Assembly: GCA_028282395.1 (NCBI GenBank) | Contig: JANQHY010000142.1 | Span: 1-14,688, forward strand | Source: Gammaproteobacteria bacterium | GTDB taxonomy: Bacteria > Pseudomonadota > Gammaproteobacteria > UBA12402 | Length of the DNA stretch: 14,688 nt | Reading direction: 5' to 3' | Shown here: piece by piece, positions 1 through 6,720 of the stretch | Position numbering within the stretch: position 1 is the first letter of the stretch | Layout of the letters: every line of letters begins with the position of its first letter | Position numbers and translations under genes: made by a program | The notes under the pieces: generated by a model | Database searches by the model: none | What the model saw: only the letters and a program-made list of their open reading frames with translations | What the model was told of the DNA's origin: nothing

Positions 1-184
1 TTGCATTAAACTGCGTTGTGATATTTGTCATAAGCCTACCAACATAGTCGCGTGCATCATTCGCTTGATCCACTGCAGCTGCCATTGCACCACTTCCGCC
101 ACCGATTGCTGCAGATGCCATGCTTGACACCCCAATAGATGCAGAAAGTACAACAATAGCAGAAATTAACTTTCCTTTTTTCAT
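1..184 (-). CDS. Small exported protein, 5' part only (runs off the left edge)
   Basis: An open frame reads leftward from an ATG at 182-184 to the window edge, giving about 61 residues. The start is well supported: a GGAGG Shine-Dalgarno lies at 190-194, seven bases before the ATG, and a strong promoter lies upstream. Residues 1-27 form a classical Sec signal peptide: MKKGK, then a hydrophobic core ISAIVVLSASIGV, then a likely cleavage after SMASA. The visible mature part begins AIGGGSGAMAAAVDQANDAR and continues through YVGRLMTNITTQFNA. It is rich in small residues and could be the start of a helix. I do not recognise the family. A pilin-like or coat-like subunit, or another small periplasmic protein, would fit, but the missing C-terminus decides this. 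It is divergent from mshL, so it need not belong to the pilus system. Confidence 0.72.
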   Translation of the reverse strand, partial: MKKGKLISAIVVLSASIGVSSMASAAIGGGSGAMAAAVDQANDARDYVGRLMTNITTQFNA

Positions 185-219
185 GATTGCCTCCAGAAGG
201 ATATTTTTACCAAAACCGG

Positions 220-237
220 TATTAACTATAGTTAATA
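220..237. promoter_or_regulatory. Perfect 18-bp palindrome over the -10 box (candidate operator)
   Basis: TATTAACTATAGTTAATA is a perfect 18-base palindrome centred between 228 and 229. It covers the whole -10 box of the leftward promoter and part of the spacer. A dimeric repressor bound here would block RNA polymerase. AT-rich palindromes do arise by chance, but perfect symmetry exactly over a near-consensus promoter makes an operator plausible. The regulator is unknown. Confidence 0.45.
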
Positions 238-253
238 TATCTATTTATGTCAA
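225..253 (-). promoter_or_regulatory. Strong sigma70 promoter for the small exported protein
   Basis: On the minus strand there is a perfect -35 TTGACA (248-253), a 17-base spacer and a -10 TATAGT (225-230, five of six matches). Transcription would start near 218, giving a leader of roughly 35 bases before the GGAGG and ATG. It is the best promoter match in the window and suggests high expression. This is a consensus match only. Confidence 0.7.
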
Positions 254-542
254 GATAAAGTCGAAAAAGATCGATTATGTGAAAAAAAAACTCATATAAT
301 ATACTTAACCCATCCATTCAAAATTAATCGCACTTACTAGTAATATTTATCTTACATACAATATAAAATTTGACTTATTTTTTTAATGGAAAGGTTGTAA
401 AAAAGAGTGGTATTTGTCTCTCTATACAAGAACGAGAAGTGTAAAAAATATTCCTTATGCAATTCGGTTGCAAGTTCTTTAATAAATATGTGAGAATATT
501 AATCTCTGCGGTCAATACCTATAGAGAAAGGAAGTAAACCAA

Positions 543-2339
543 ATGGCGAGCTATAACAAAGTTACAATTCTCTTACTCTCTATGTTACTAAGCAGCTGTA
601 CCATCTCGCCACCGAAACAGGCAGCAACAACCTCCGAAATTGGTCATGTCATTGATCATAGTATTTTAAACAATACTCAACAGAGACATGCTAGCAATCC
701 ACCACTCAGCAACAGTGTTGTCGACTCACTGATACCAAGCATCTCGGTTAAAGTGCCAAAACATGAAAACCGCACACATCACTTCGATATTGCTGCCAAT
801 AACGCCCCAGCCGCTGCATTTTTCACCAGCTTAGCGCGTGATGCCCATTACAATATCGTTATCAGCCCTGGGGTAAAAGGCAATATTACCCTTGATATGA
901 AACATGTGACGATGCAGCAGGTGATGGATGCTATACAGAATATCTATGGTTACCAGTACGAACAGACCTCTTACGGCTATAATGTCTATCCGGCACACTT
1001 GGAGACACAAACATTTAACCTCAGTTACCTCAACATCAATCGCACTGGCACATCGGAAACCTCAATCAGCTCTGGTCAAATCACCAGCAATACCAATTCA
1101 TCAAGCTCAGGCAACTCGCAAAGCACCTCAACTTCAAACGAAACGGTTAAAGCCAGCACCGTTAAAACCGAGACGATTAACAATTTCTGGGGAGAGTTAG
1201 CTAATACCTTAAATGCATTGGTTGGCGTACAAAGCACAACAACTTCATCTGACAATACTAGCAATAATACAACTAGGCCACTCACGGCACTGACACAGCG
1301 TAATCCAACAACTAGCAACAACAATAACAATCAAAATCAAATAAAAACCAATGCTAGCACTGCTTCTAGCGAAGATGGTCGCTCTGTCATTATTAACCCT
1401 CAAGCTGGCCTAATCGTAGTAAGAGCCTATCCACAACAATTACATCAGGTTGCACGCTACTTGAAGCAAGTGCAAACTATCATGAATCGCCAAGTCATTA
1501 TTGATGCCAAAATACTTGAAGTGACACTCAATGCTGGCTACCAAACGGGTATTGACTGGCGCCTTCTTGGTATTGAGCAGATGGGTTCGGCACTACTTGA
1601 CACCACCCTACAGCCTTTCAGCAATATCTTTACCATTAAAGCCACTGCCGATCATAACTTTGAATCATTAATTACCCTAATGCAGAGCCAAGGGCGAGTG
1701 AATGTTATCTCCAGCCCACGTATTGCCACAGTCAATAATCAAAAGGCTTTGATAAAAGTTGGCACCGATCGCTTTTATATTACCAATGTCAGTACTACAA
1801 CCGATACAGCGACGGTTGGCTCGCAGATTATTGGTGAAGATGTCGAAATGACGCCATTTTTCTCTGGTGTTGCGTTAGACGTGACACCTGAAATTGATAA
1901 ACATGGAGAAATCACGCTACACCTACATCCAATGATTAGTACAGTAACAGAGACAACACTAACATTTAAACTTAATAATGAAGATAACAGTCTCCCTTCA
2001 GCACAAAGCTCGATCCGTGAATCCGATAATATTGTTCGTGTGAAAGACAATCAAATTGTTGTGATCGGTGGCCTAATGGTTGATAACAATGATTACCAGA
2101 AGGGCCGTGTTCCCATCATCTCACGGATTCCTGGTATCGGCTGGTTTTTTGAAAATCACCAAAATACATCAAGAAAATCGGAGATTGTTATTCTCCTCAA
2201 ACCAACCCTGATCAATAGTAAAACCATAAGAGAGCAGCTAGATCAAGCCTCTGCACGCTACAGAAAACTCAATCGAGAGTTCTCCTTCAGAACAGATATT
2301 TATCTACCACACAAAGGGGCACCAAGGAGAGCATTATGA
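543..2339 (+). CDS. mshL: MSHA biogenesis secretin MshL (outer-membrane pilus channel)
   Basis: Forms the oligomeric outer-membrane channel through which the MSHA pilus emerges. The 598-residue product begins with a lipoprotein signal whose lipobox is LSSC, with the modified Cys at residue 19. Next come an STN-like periplasmic domain (about 80-150), a Ser/Thr/Asn-rich linker (about 163-277), a short N-domain-like segment (281-310, IINPQAGLIVVRAYPQQL) and the secretin core (about 317-560). The core includes VISSPRIATVNNQKALIKVG (388-407) and the family signature around VPIISRIPGIGWFF (523-536), followed by EIVILLKPTLI. The start is the ATG at 543 after AAAGGAAG. The stop overlaps the mshN start by four bases (ATGA). 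In classical MSHA loci mshL follows mshK, but here mshK lies about 10 kb away on the other strand. The low-complexity linker makes it somewhat longer than I expect for the family. Confidence 0.93.
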   Translation: MASYNKVTILLLSMLLSSCTISPPKQAATTSEIGHVIDHSILNNTQQRHASNPPLSNSVVDSLIPSISVKVPKHENRTHHFDIAANNAPAAAFFTSLARDAHYNIVISPGVKGNITLDMKHVTMQQVMDAIQNIYGYQYEQTSYGYNVYPAHLETQTFNLSYLNINRTGTSETSISSGQITSNTNSSSSGNSQSTSTSNETVKASTVKTETINNFWGELANTLNALVGVQSTTTSSDNTSNNTTRPLTALTQRNPTTSNNNNNQNQIKTNASTASSEDGRSVIINPQAGLIVVRAYPQQLHQVARYLKQVQTIMNRQVIIDAKILEVTLNAGYQTGIDWRLLGIEQMGSALLDTTLQPFSNIFTIKATADHNFESLITLMQSQGRVNVISSPRIATVNNQKALIKVGTDRFYITNVSTTTDTATVGSQIIGEDVEMTPFFSGVALDVTPEIDKHGEITLHLHPMISTVTETTLTFKLNNEDNSLPSAQSSIRESDNIVRVKDNQIVVIGGLMVDNNDYQKGRVPIISRIPGIGWFFENHQNTSRKSEIVILLKPTLINSKTIREQLDQASARYRKLNREFSFRTDIYLPHKGAPRRAL

Positions 2340-3442
2340 GTCTAGTGAATAATATGCTGAAAAACCTTCATAATAACAGTAAACAGGAGAAAATATCCGA
2401 GCCGCAAGGGGATCTGCCTACACCACAAAAAACTAGAAAAAAACGCTACATATATTTTATCGTTGCTATTGTTATTATAGCATTAGTAATTCTTTTAGTA
2501 CCAAGGAGAAATAAAGAGCAATCCTCAATGTCACTGGACACACAATCCACTGATAATGCAACGCTATCTATAAATAATCATCAAGATCAAGATAACAGAA
2601 AAGTGAATCAACAACCGCAACAGACCACCACGTCATCTGCCAACACAATAGATACACTCTCCACTAGCAACATTGATCAAACAGCAGCCCCTTCGCAACC
2701 CCAAGCGCCTAATCATTCATCCAAACCAGACAGTGACGCTAATACTGCTACTAAAGACAGTAATGACAAGGTGACGGTTACCGATAAATCAACAGACACT
2801 CAATCACCCATTAAGAAAAAATCGATCTCTACCTCACAGACCAGCCAGATTCAGATAAAAGAGCCACCATTATCAAAAGAACAGCTGTTAGCCAAACAAT
2901 ATAATCAGGCAATGGAACAGCTACACCAACGGCATCAGCAACAGGCAACCCAACAGCTCATTGCTATTCTCCAGCAGGATCCTGATTATAAAAACGCGCG
3001 CTTAAGTCTGGCAGCATTACTCATCCAGCAGAAACAGACCTATCGTGCTGAACGCTTACTACAAACAGGACTACAGCAGCGACCTAATGACCCTGACTAC
3101 GCCAAACTGTATGCACATCTCCTGGTACAGCGTGGTGCAACCAGGCAGGCATTACAGCTTCTCAAGCAAGCCAAACCTAGTCATATTGAAAATCACGTTG
3201 ACTATTATGCTCTCATGGCCTCGCTGTCGATGCAGCAACAAGATTATAGAAATGCTGAAGCACTCTATCGGCTTCTAGTCAGCCAAGAACCACTAAATAG
3301 CACCTGGTGGGCAGGATTAGGTATTGCTGCAGATAAACTTGGCCTCTCTATGGAAGCGCATGATGCTTTCACTCGCGCCAATAGAATTGGTAATCTGCCC
3401 CCACCACTACAACGCTACATTGATAATACTCTACGGCAATAA
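2336..3442 (+). CDS. mshN: MSHA biogenesis TPR protein MshN
   Basis: Accessory inner-membrane protein of MSHA pilus assembly. The 368 residues start with a short cytoplasmic segment, MSLVNNMLKNL, which resembles the conserved N-terminus of MshN and GspB-like proteins. A single membrane helix follows (about 37-55, IYFIVAIVIIALVILLV) after a basic RKKR stretch. A Ser/Thr/Gln/Asn-rich periplasmic linker covers about 60-180. Tetratricopeptide-type helical repeats fill about 187-350, for example LSKEQLLAKQYNQAMEQL and ALYRLLVSQEPLNSTWWAGL. An AAGGAGAG ribosome site inside the end of mshL serves the ATG, and the ATGA overlap implies translational coupling. The partner ATPase gene mshM, usually between mshL and mshN, is absent here. 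The exact role of MshN in assembly is less well established than that of MshL. Confidence 0.88.
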   Translation: MSLVNNMLKNLHNNSKQEKISEPQGDLPTPQKTRKKRYIYFIVAIVIIALVILLVPRRNKEQSSMSLDTQSTDNATLSINNHQDQDNRKVNQQPQQTTTSSANTIDTLSTSNIDQTAAPSQPQAPNHSSKPDSDANTATKDSNDKVTVTDKSTDTQSPIKKKSISTSQTSQIQIKEPPLSKEQLLAKQYNQAMEQLHQRHQQQATQQLIAILQQDPDYKNARLSLAALLIQQKQTYRAERLLQTGLQQRPNDPDYAKLYAHLLVQRGATRQALQLLKQAKPSHIENHVDYYALMASLSMQQQDYRNAEALYRLLVSQEPLNSTWWAGLGIAADKLGLSMEAHDAFTRANRIGNLPPPLQRYIDNTLRQ

Positions 3443-3447
3443 TCGTA

Positions 3448-4272
3448 ATGCTTAACTTAATTCAGGCAGAAACTCTTTTAGTATTGATTGCTTTGCTAAG
3501 CTTAGGAGTCGGCAGCTTTCTCAATGTTGTTATCTACCGTTTACCGATTATGCTAGAGCATAGCGAGACCTGCAGAGAGCAACAATCTTTTAACTTACTC
3601 TGGCCTGCTTCACACTGCCCCAACTGCAACCATCCGTTAAAATGGCGCCACAACCTACCGATTATTAGCTACCTTGTTCTTAGAGGTCAATGCGCCTTCT
3701 GTCACCAAAAGATTTCATTGCGCTATTTTATCGTTGAGTCAGTTACACTCCTGCTAGCCTTAATACTAATGCTAAGATTTGGCCTTACCTGGCAACTACT
3801 CCCTCTGCTATTATTAACATGGCTAATGGTAGCAATTACCTTCATTGACGCTGCCCATCTCCTTATTCCCGATCAGCTCAATTATGGATTACTCTGGCTT
3901 GGATTACTATTCAGCACAACTTCATTATGGCCTTATACCACACCAACAGATGCTATCATAGGCGCTGCGGTGGCTTATCTATTCTTGGCAACCATCGCCT
4001 GGAGCTTTAAATGGTTAATGAAAAAAGAGGGGATGGGGCAGGGAGACTTTAAGTTAATTGCAGCCTTAGCCGCTTGGAGCGGCTGGCAGTTACTGCTACC
4101 TATTATACTAATCAGTGGTATGATGGCACTGCTCTATGCCATCACTGTTATAATCATACGCAAGAAAAATCAACCGATCCCTTTTGCACCATTTCTGTGT
4201 TCGGCCACCTTTATCGCCTTATTATATCAACAACCACTGTTACAGTTCTATTTTCACTCTGCTCACCCCTAA
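3448..4272 (+). CDS. pilD: Type IV prepilin peptidase / N-methyltransferase (PilD family, A24)
   Basis: Integral inner-membrane aspartyl protease that cleaves prepilin leaders and N-methylates the new N-terminal residue. The 274-residue protein has the family N-terminus GSFLNVVIYRLP (22-33). A cytoplasmic zinc-type tetracysteine follows (C57/C60 in CPNC and C82/C85 in CAFC), which is found in the bifunctional form. The two catalytic aspartates are D134 (FIDAAHLLIPD) and D200 (GQGDFK). Six to eight membrane helices fill the rest, and the length is complete. It starts five bases after the mshN stop and has no recognisable Shine-Dalgarno, so it is probably translationally coupled to mshN. MSHA loci usually rely on a peptidase gene elsewhere. 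A copy in the locus suggests a dedicated enzyme, or the only one in the genome. Orthology to pilD itself, as opposed to a paralogue, cannot be decided here. Confidence 0.93.
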   Translation: MLNLIQAETLLVLIALLSLGVGSFLNVVIYRLPIMLEHSETCREQQSFNLLWPASHCPNCNHPLKWRHNLPIISYLVLRGQCAFCHQKISLRYFIVESVTLLLALILMLRFGLTWQLLPLLLLTWLMVAITFIDAAHLLIPDQLNYGLLWLGLLFSTTSLWPYTTPTDAIIGAAVAYLFLATIAWSFKWLMKKEGMGQGDFKLIAALAAWSGWQLLLPIILISGMMALLYAITVIIIRKKNQPIPFAPFLCSATFIALLYQQPLLQFYFHSAHP

Positions 4273-4324
4273 CCGCTCTCCTGCACGGCTTGTCCGCGGG
4301 ATCGAGGAAAAAATATAACTCCCT

Positions 4325-4993
4325 CTACTGCCAATCAGCCGCCACAATTGCTCTCTTATCCTCCTCACCACTGACGAGTGTATAAACATTCTCACTGACA
4401 CGGCGCCTGGCACGTGGACGGGTTAAATTTGGCACTGCGGCAACTGATACTAAATGACACTGCTGCTGCATAACACGACTTCCCTTGGTATGAGCGACAA
4501 CACGCGTTGCACCCATACCACGACTAATATTGATTAAGCATGGTGCTGCACCACAAACTGACGCACGTTTTGATAGACCACGGTAACCTATCCACTCATT
4601 ATCTATGATAACGCGACCGCGCTCAGCGTAGCCAGCAATAGAGGCAAGCGGGATAACTTTAGCACCACGACTTACTGCTTTACTAAGTGTAGAATTAGCT
4701 TTATAACCTGTTGCACTGACTGAAAACTGCCCCTGAGCAAAAGTCACTTGACTGAAATTACGCCGGCGTTTAATAGCGCTACATGATGTTCCATGCTGCA
4801 AAGCATAGACAGCTAGATTTAAGCCAGAATTTGCGATGTAAAAAGCCTGTGCAGCGTTAATATGGTCAGAGGTACTTTTCCCTTGTATCGTCATGATACG
4901 TGCGATCGTAGCTGCCAACACGCCAATTACAACAATTAATATAATCGCTGCAATTAATAAAAATCCCTGCTGCTTTTTCACCACCACTTCCAT
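4325..4993 (-). CDS. mshP: MshP-like minor pilin (PilX-type) with an extra beta-rich module
   Basis: Minor pilin-like component of the MSHA pilus, last in the pilin operon. A type III leader is visible: QQG ends at residue 10 and FLLIAAIILIVVIG follows as the membrane helix. There is no glutamate at mature position 5, as in many PilX/MshP-type proteins. The helix continues into AQAFYIANSGLNLAVYAL (44-61), typical of that family. Residues about 108-174 look like an inserted module, with VIIDNEWIGYRG, two cysteines (148 and 152) in VCGAAPC, then ISRGMGATRVVAHTKGSRV. The ATG at 4991-4993 is preceded by AGGAG, which overlaps the mshO stop. The gene ends convergently with the prepilin peptidase gene 52 bases away, and I see no clear terminator between them. 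Assignment to MshP rests on gene order and the N-terminal region. Confidence 0.82.
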   Translation of the reverse strand: MEVVVKKQQGFLLIAAIILIVVIGVLAATIARIMTIQGKSTSDHINAAQAFYIANSGLNLAVYALQHGTSCSAIKRRRNFSQVTFAQGQFSVSATGYKANSTLSKAVSRGAKVIPLASIAGYAERGRVIIDNEWIGYRGLSKRASVCGAAPCLINISRGMGATRVVAHTKGSRVMQQQCHLVSVAAVPNLTRPRARRRVSENVYTLVSGEEDKRAIVAADWQ

Positions 4994-5002
4994 TATTATC
5001 TC

Positions 5003-5509
5003 CTAACCCGCACGGTTTCTCAAAAAAACTGTTGTGGAAAAGTTCACTGCTGCACTCTCCTCTACTGCAGTGATAGCAATATTAATATAACGCACCGCAC
5101 TACCACGCTTACTCACTTTTCCTTGCGCATTATAGTAACCAAAATTTAGTGAACGAATATTATCAGCAAGCAAATTACCATTGCGAACTAAATTATGCCC
5201 AGAAAGTTGATATGAAATGGTGCGGCCATCAACATCAATAAAACGAATCTGTGTTGCTGCCATAGTTAGCAGACTGGAGGCGTGACCACTTAAACGATAG
5301 AGCTCTCGCCGCATACGCGTCATAGCAAATAGGGCTTTGTCATTATTGTGGCTGACTGCATACTGTGTACGAGCACTGTAAATAGAGTGCGTAATTAGCG
5401 CACTTGCTGCACCCGCCATTAGCCCCACTAATACAATAACGATCACTAATTCAATCAACGTGTAAGCCGAATTTAACTGGCATCTATTTGCCTTCGCCTC
5501 ACTCTTCAT
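5003..5509 (-). CDS. mshO: MshO-like minor pilin (PilW/GspJ type), with Ala at the cleavage site
   Basis: Minor pilin or pseudopilin of the MSHA system, 168 residues. The mature N-terminus YTLIELVIVIVLVGLMAGAA (16-35) is a typical pilin helix with the conserved glutamate at mature position 5 (E20). The residue before the scissile bond is Ala15, not the usual Gly. The segment MTRMRRELYRLSGH is the amphipathic part expected in PilW/GspJ-like proteins, and the remainder is a small beta-rich head. The ATG at 5507-5509 has a GGAGG seven bases upstream (5517-5521), so the start is firm. Its stop lies 9 bases before the mshP start codon. A 164-base gap containing a palindromic repeat separates it from mshD upstream. 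It is shorter than the MshO proteins I know of, but no break is visible. Confidence 0.82.
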   Translation of the reverse strand: MKSEAKANRCQLNSAYTLIELVIVIVLVGLMAGAASALITHSIYSARTQYAVSHNNDKALFAMTRMRRELYRLSGHASSLLTMAATQIRFIDVDGRTISYQLSGHNLVRNGNLLADNIRSLNFGYYNAQGKVSKRGSAVRYINIAITAVEESAAVNFSTTVFLRNRAG

Positions 5510-5570
5510 CTCTTATCCTCCATTATTTTTAGAGTCACTACTCTTTTCCTAAACATGGTTAATGCTTCCA

Positions 5571-5661
5571 CTGTCATTGCGAGCTCAGCGAAGCAATCCA
5601 GTTATAAAGTCACTATCATCACTGTTGCTGGATCGCTTCGGCGCTAAGCATCTTGCGACAA
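5571..5661. repeat. Imperfect palindromic repeat with CATTGCGAG / GCAATCCAG core
   Basis: The left arm (5571-5601) runs TGTCATTGCGAGCTCAGCG, then AAGCAATCCAG. The right arm (5628-5661) begins CTGGATCGCTTCGGCGC and ends TTGCGACAACA. The reverse complement of the right arm matches the left with a few mismatches and small indels, so the transcript would fold into a long hairpin. Short dispersed elements with this core occur in many bacterial genomes in multiple copies. It lies inside the pilin operon between mshD and mshO. Only one copy is in the window, so multicopy status is inferred. Confidence 0.75.
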
Positions 5662-5673
5662 CAGGAGAAGCAG

Positions 5674-6075
5674 TTACTTTTTAGCAACCAAGCTAGTTAA
5701 TATCAAACTGCCCGTATTATCACCCGGTTTTTTCACTTCTACAGTAATCACTTTAAAATTTTTTCCCCTTTGCTGATCATAACGAATAGCAGAAGTGACA
5801 CGATAACCTGGTGATGATAGACACACTGGTGGTCGACCTGATTTAGCACATGGATCAGTTAAGCGTTGAAACCCACCTCCTGCTGCCTGCCCCAGTAATA
5901 ACTCCATACGCGCTTGTGCCAAATTCAATGCTTGAGCACTATACTGTAATTCAAACCCATGACTCGACGTTAACATAAAAGCACGCATAACCCCTGCAGC
6001 AAGTAGCGACATGACAACAATAAAAATTACCACTTCTATGAGAGAAAACCCCTTTTCACACTGTTTTTTAGCCAT
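5674..6075 (-). CDS. mshD: MshD-like minor pilin (PilV/GspI type)
   Basis: Minor pilin of 133 residues. The short leader MAKKQCEKG is followed by FSLIEVVIFIVVMSLLAAGV, with Gly9 at -1 and the glutamate at mature position 5, so it is a standard prepilin peptidase substrate. The segment ALNLAQARMELLLGQ (43-57) is typical of the MshD/PilV class. The head has a possible disulfide pair in DPCAKSGRPPVC. The ATG at 6073-6075 is 15 bases after the mshC stop, and its Shine-Dalgarno is weak, so coupling to mshC is likely. The protein is clearly smaller than the MshD proteins I recall. The helix and head are continuous to a clean stop, so I read it as a compact version and not as a fragment. Gene order supports mshD. 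Confidence 0.78.
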   Translation of the reverse strand: MAKKQCEKGFSLIEVVIFIVVMSLLAAGVMRAFMLTSSHGFELQYSAQALNLAQARMELLLGQAAGGGFQRLTDPCAKSGRPPVCLSSPGYRVTSAIRYDQQRGKNFKVITVEVKKPGDNTGSLILTSLVAKK

Positions 6076-6090
6076 GCTTCGATTTCACCA

Positions 6091-6597
6091 TTATGACAAT
6101 ATCACTGCCCCAGTTTCAGGGATGATACTAATCGTTCGCGACTCGCCTTTAGCTGCCAAAATAACGGTTGCCGGACGACGCAGACGCTGATTGGCGCCAT
6201 TATACGGTGTCCCATCGCGATCAAAGGCGATATAGCCATTGGGTAATCCTAATGTTGCCATACGTGTCCCAGCTGATAAGGTCAGTTGACATGCTCCAGT
6301 AGCAGGATCGTTAATACAGCGACCAGAACGGTCACTAAGACTAACTTGGCGACGCCCACTATTAAAATTAACACGGTAACGCTCATCATGCGTTATTGCA
6401 TAATTTCTAATGTAACGGATCTCACTAATTAGTTGCTCTGACTGTGTAGCTAAATTGACAGACTTTCCTGGCCAAATTGAAAAAGCAACAGTGGTTAAAA
6501 TGGCGATAATAATGATGACAAATAGTAATTCAGCCAAAGTAAATGCCGCACAACGGCAACGGTGAATGGGCTGCAAACTTACACTCAGTATCATCAT
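6091..6597 (-). CDS. mshC: MshC-like pseudopilin (GspH/FimT type), with Ala at the cleavage site
   Basis: Pilin-like protein of 168 residues from the MSHA pilin operon. The leader of 18 residues contains a CRC motif and ends in Ala-Ala. The mature part starts FTLAELLFVIIIIAILTTVA (19-38), with the glutamate at mature position 5 (E23). Position -1 is therefore Ala18 instead of Gly. The segment QLISEIRYIRNYAITHDERY resembles GspH/FimT/MshC proteins, followed by a beta-rich head with two cysteines (C102 and C110). Two in-frame ATGs occur at the start (6595-6597 and 6592-6594). An AGGTG lies just upstream, and the first is taken. The head shows DRDGTPYNG and an ordinary C-terminus. Assignment to MshC comes from class and from its position directly after mshA. 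Confidence 0.82.
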   Translation of the reverse strand: MMILSVSLQPIHRCRCAAFTLAELLFVIIIIAILTTVAFSIWPGKSVNLATQSEQLISEIRYIRNYAITHDERYRVNFNSGRRQVSLSDRSGRCINDPATGACQLTLSAGTRMATLGLPNGYIAFDRDGTPYNGANQRLRRPATVILAAKGESRTISIIPETGAVILS

Positions 6598-6635
6598 TCA
6601 TCACCTGCCCCTTTTAAAGATTTCTTACCTTTTAC

Positions 6636-6662
6636 GCTTCTCCCACGAAAAGCAGGAGAAGC
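6636..6662 (-). promoter_or_regulatory. Intercistronic hairpin between mshA and mshC
   Basis: A perfect 8-base inverted repeat, GCTTCTCC (6636-6643) and GGAGAAGC (6655-6662), encloses an 11-base loop in the 123-base gap after mshA. On the transcribed strand it is followed by GTAAAAGG and not by a U-run, so it is not a classical terminator. A plausible role is partial attenuation or 3'-end protection of the mshA message, letting the major pilin be made in excess over the minor pilins. The 11-base motif CAGGAGAAGCA in it recurs at 5662-5672, just after the mshD stop. Confidence 0.45.
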
Positions 6663-6720
6663 AACAGGAATAACATGAAAAAATTCACATTATCTTCACC
6701 ACAAGAGTCTGTTCTACTCG

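Larger units (their letters stand above)
185..542. other. Divergent intergenic region between the small exported protein and mshL
   Basis: These 358 bases are AT-rich and hold no credible gene. The left part contains the leftward promoter and palindrome. For rightward transcription of mshL I see only partial elements: a TATAAT at 295-300 without a good -35, and a TTGACT at 370-375 without a -10 at proper spacing. The mshL ribosome site AAAGGAAG lies at 527-534. The mshL promoter is therefore not located by eye. Confidence 0.6.

Noticed and set aside
456..472. Sigma54-like element upstream of mshL (TATGCAATTCGGTTGCA)
   Set aside because: The GC at -12 and part of the -24 box fit, but the invariant GG at -24 is TG here, so it fails the key requirement.
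1076..1330. Minus-strand Leu/Val-rich open frame inside mshL
   Set aside because: It is the reverse reading of the Ser/Thr/Asn linker codons; it has no ribosome site and mshL is the clear gene.
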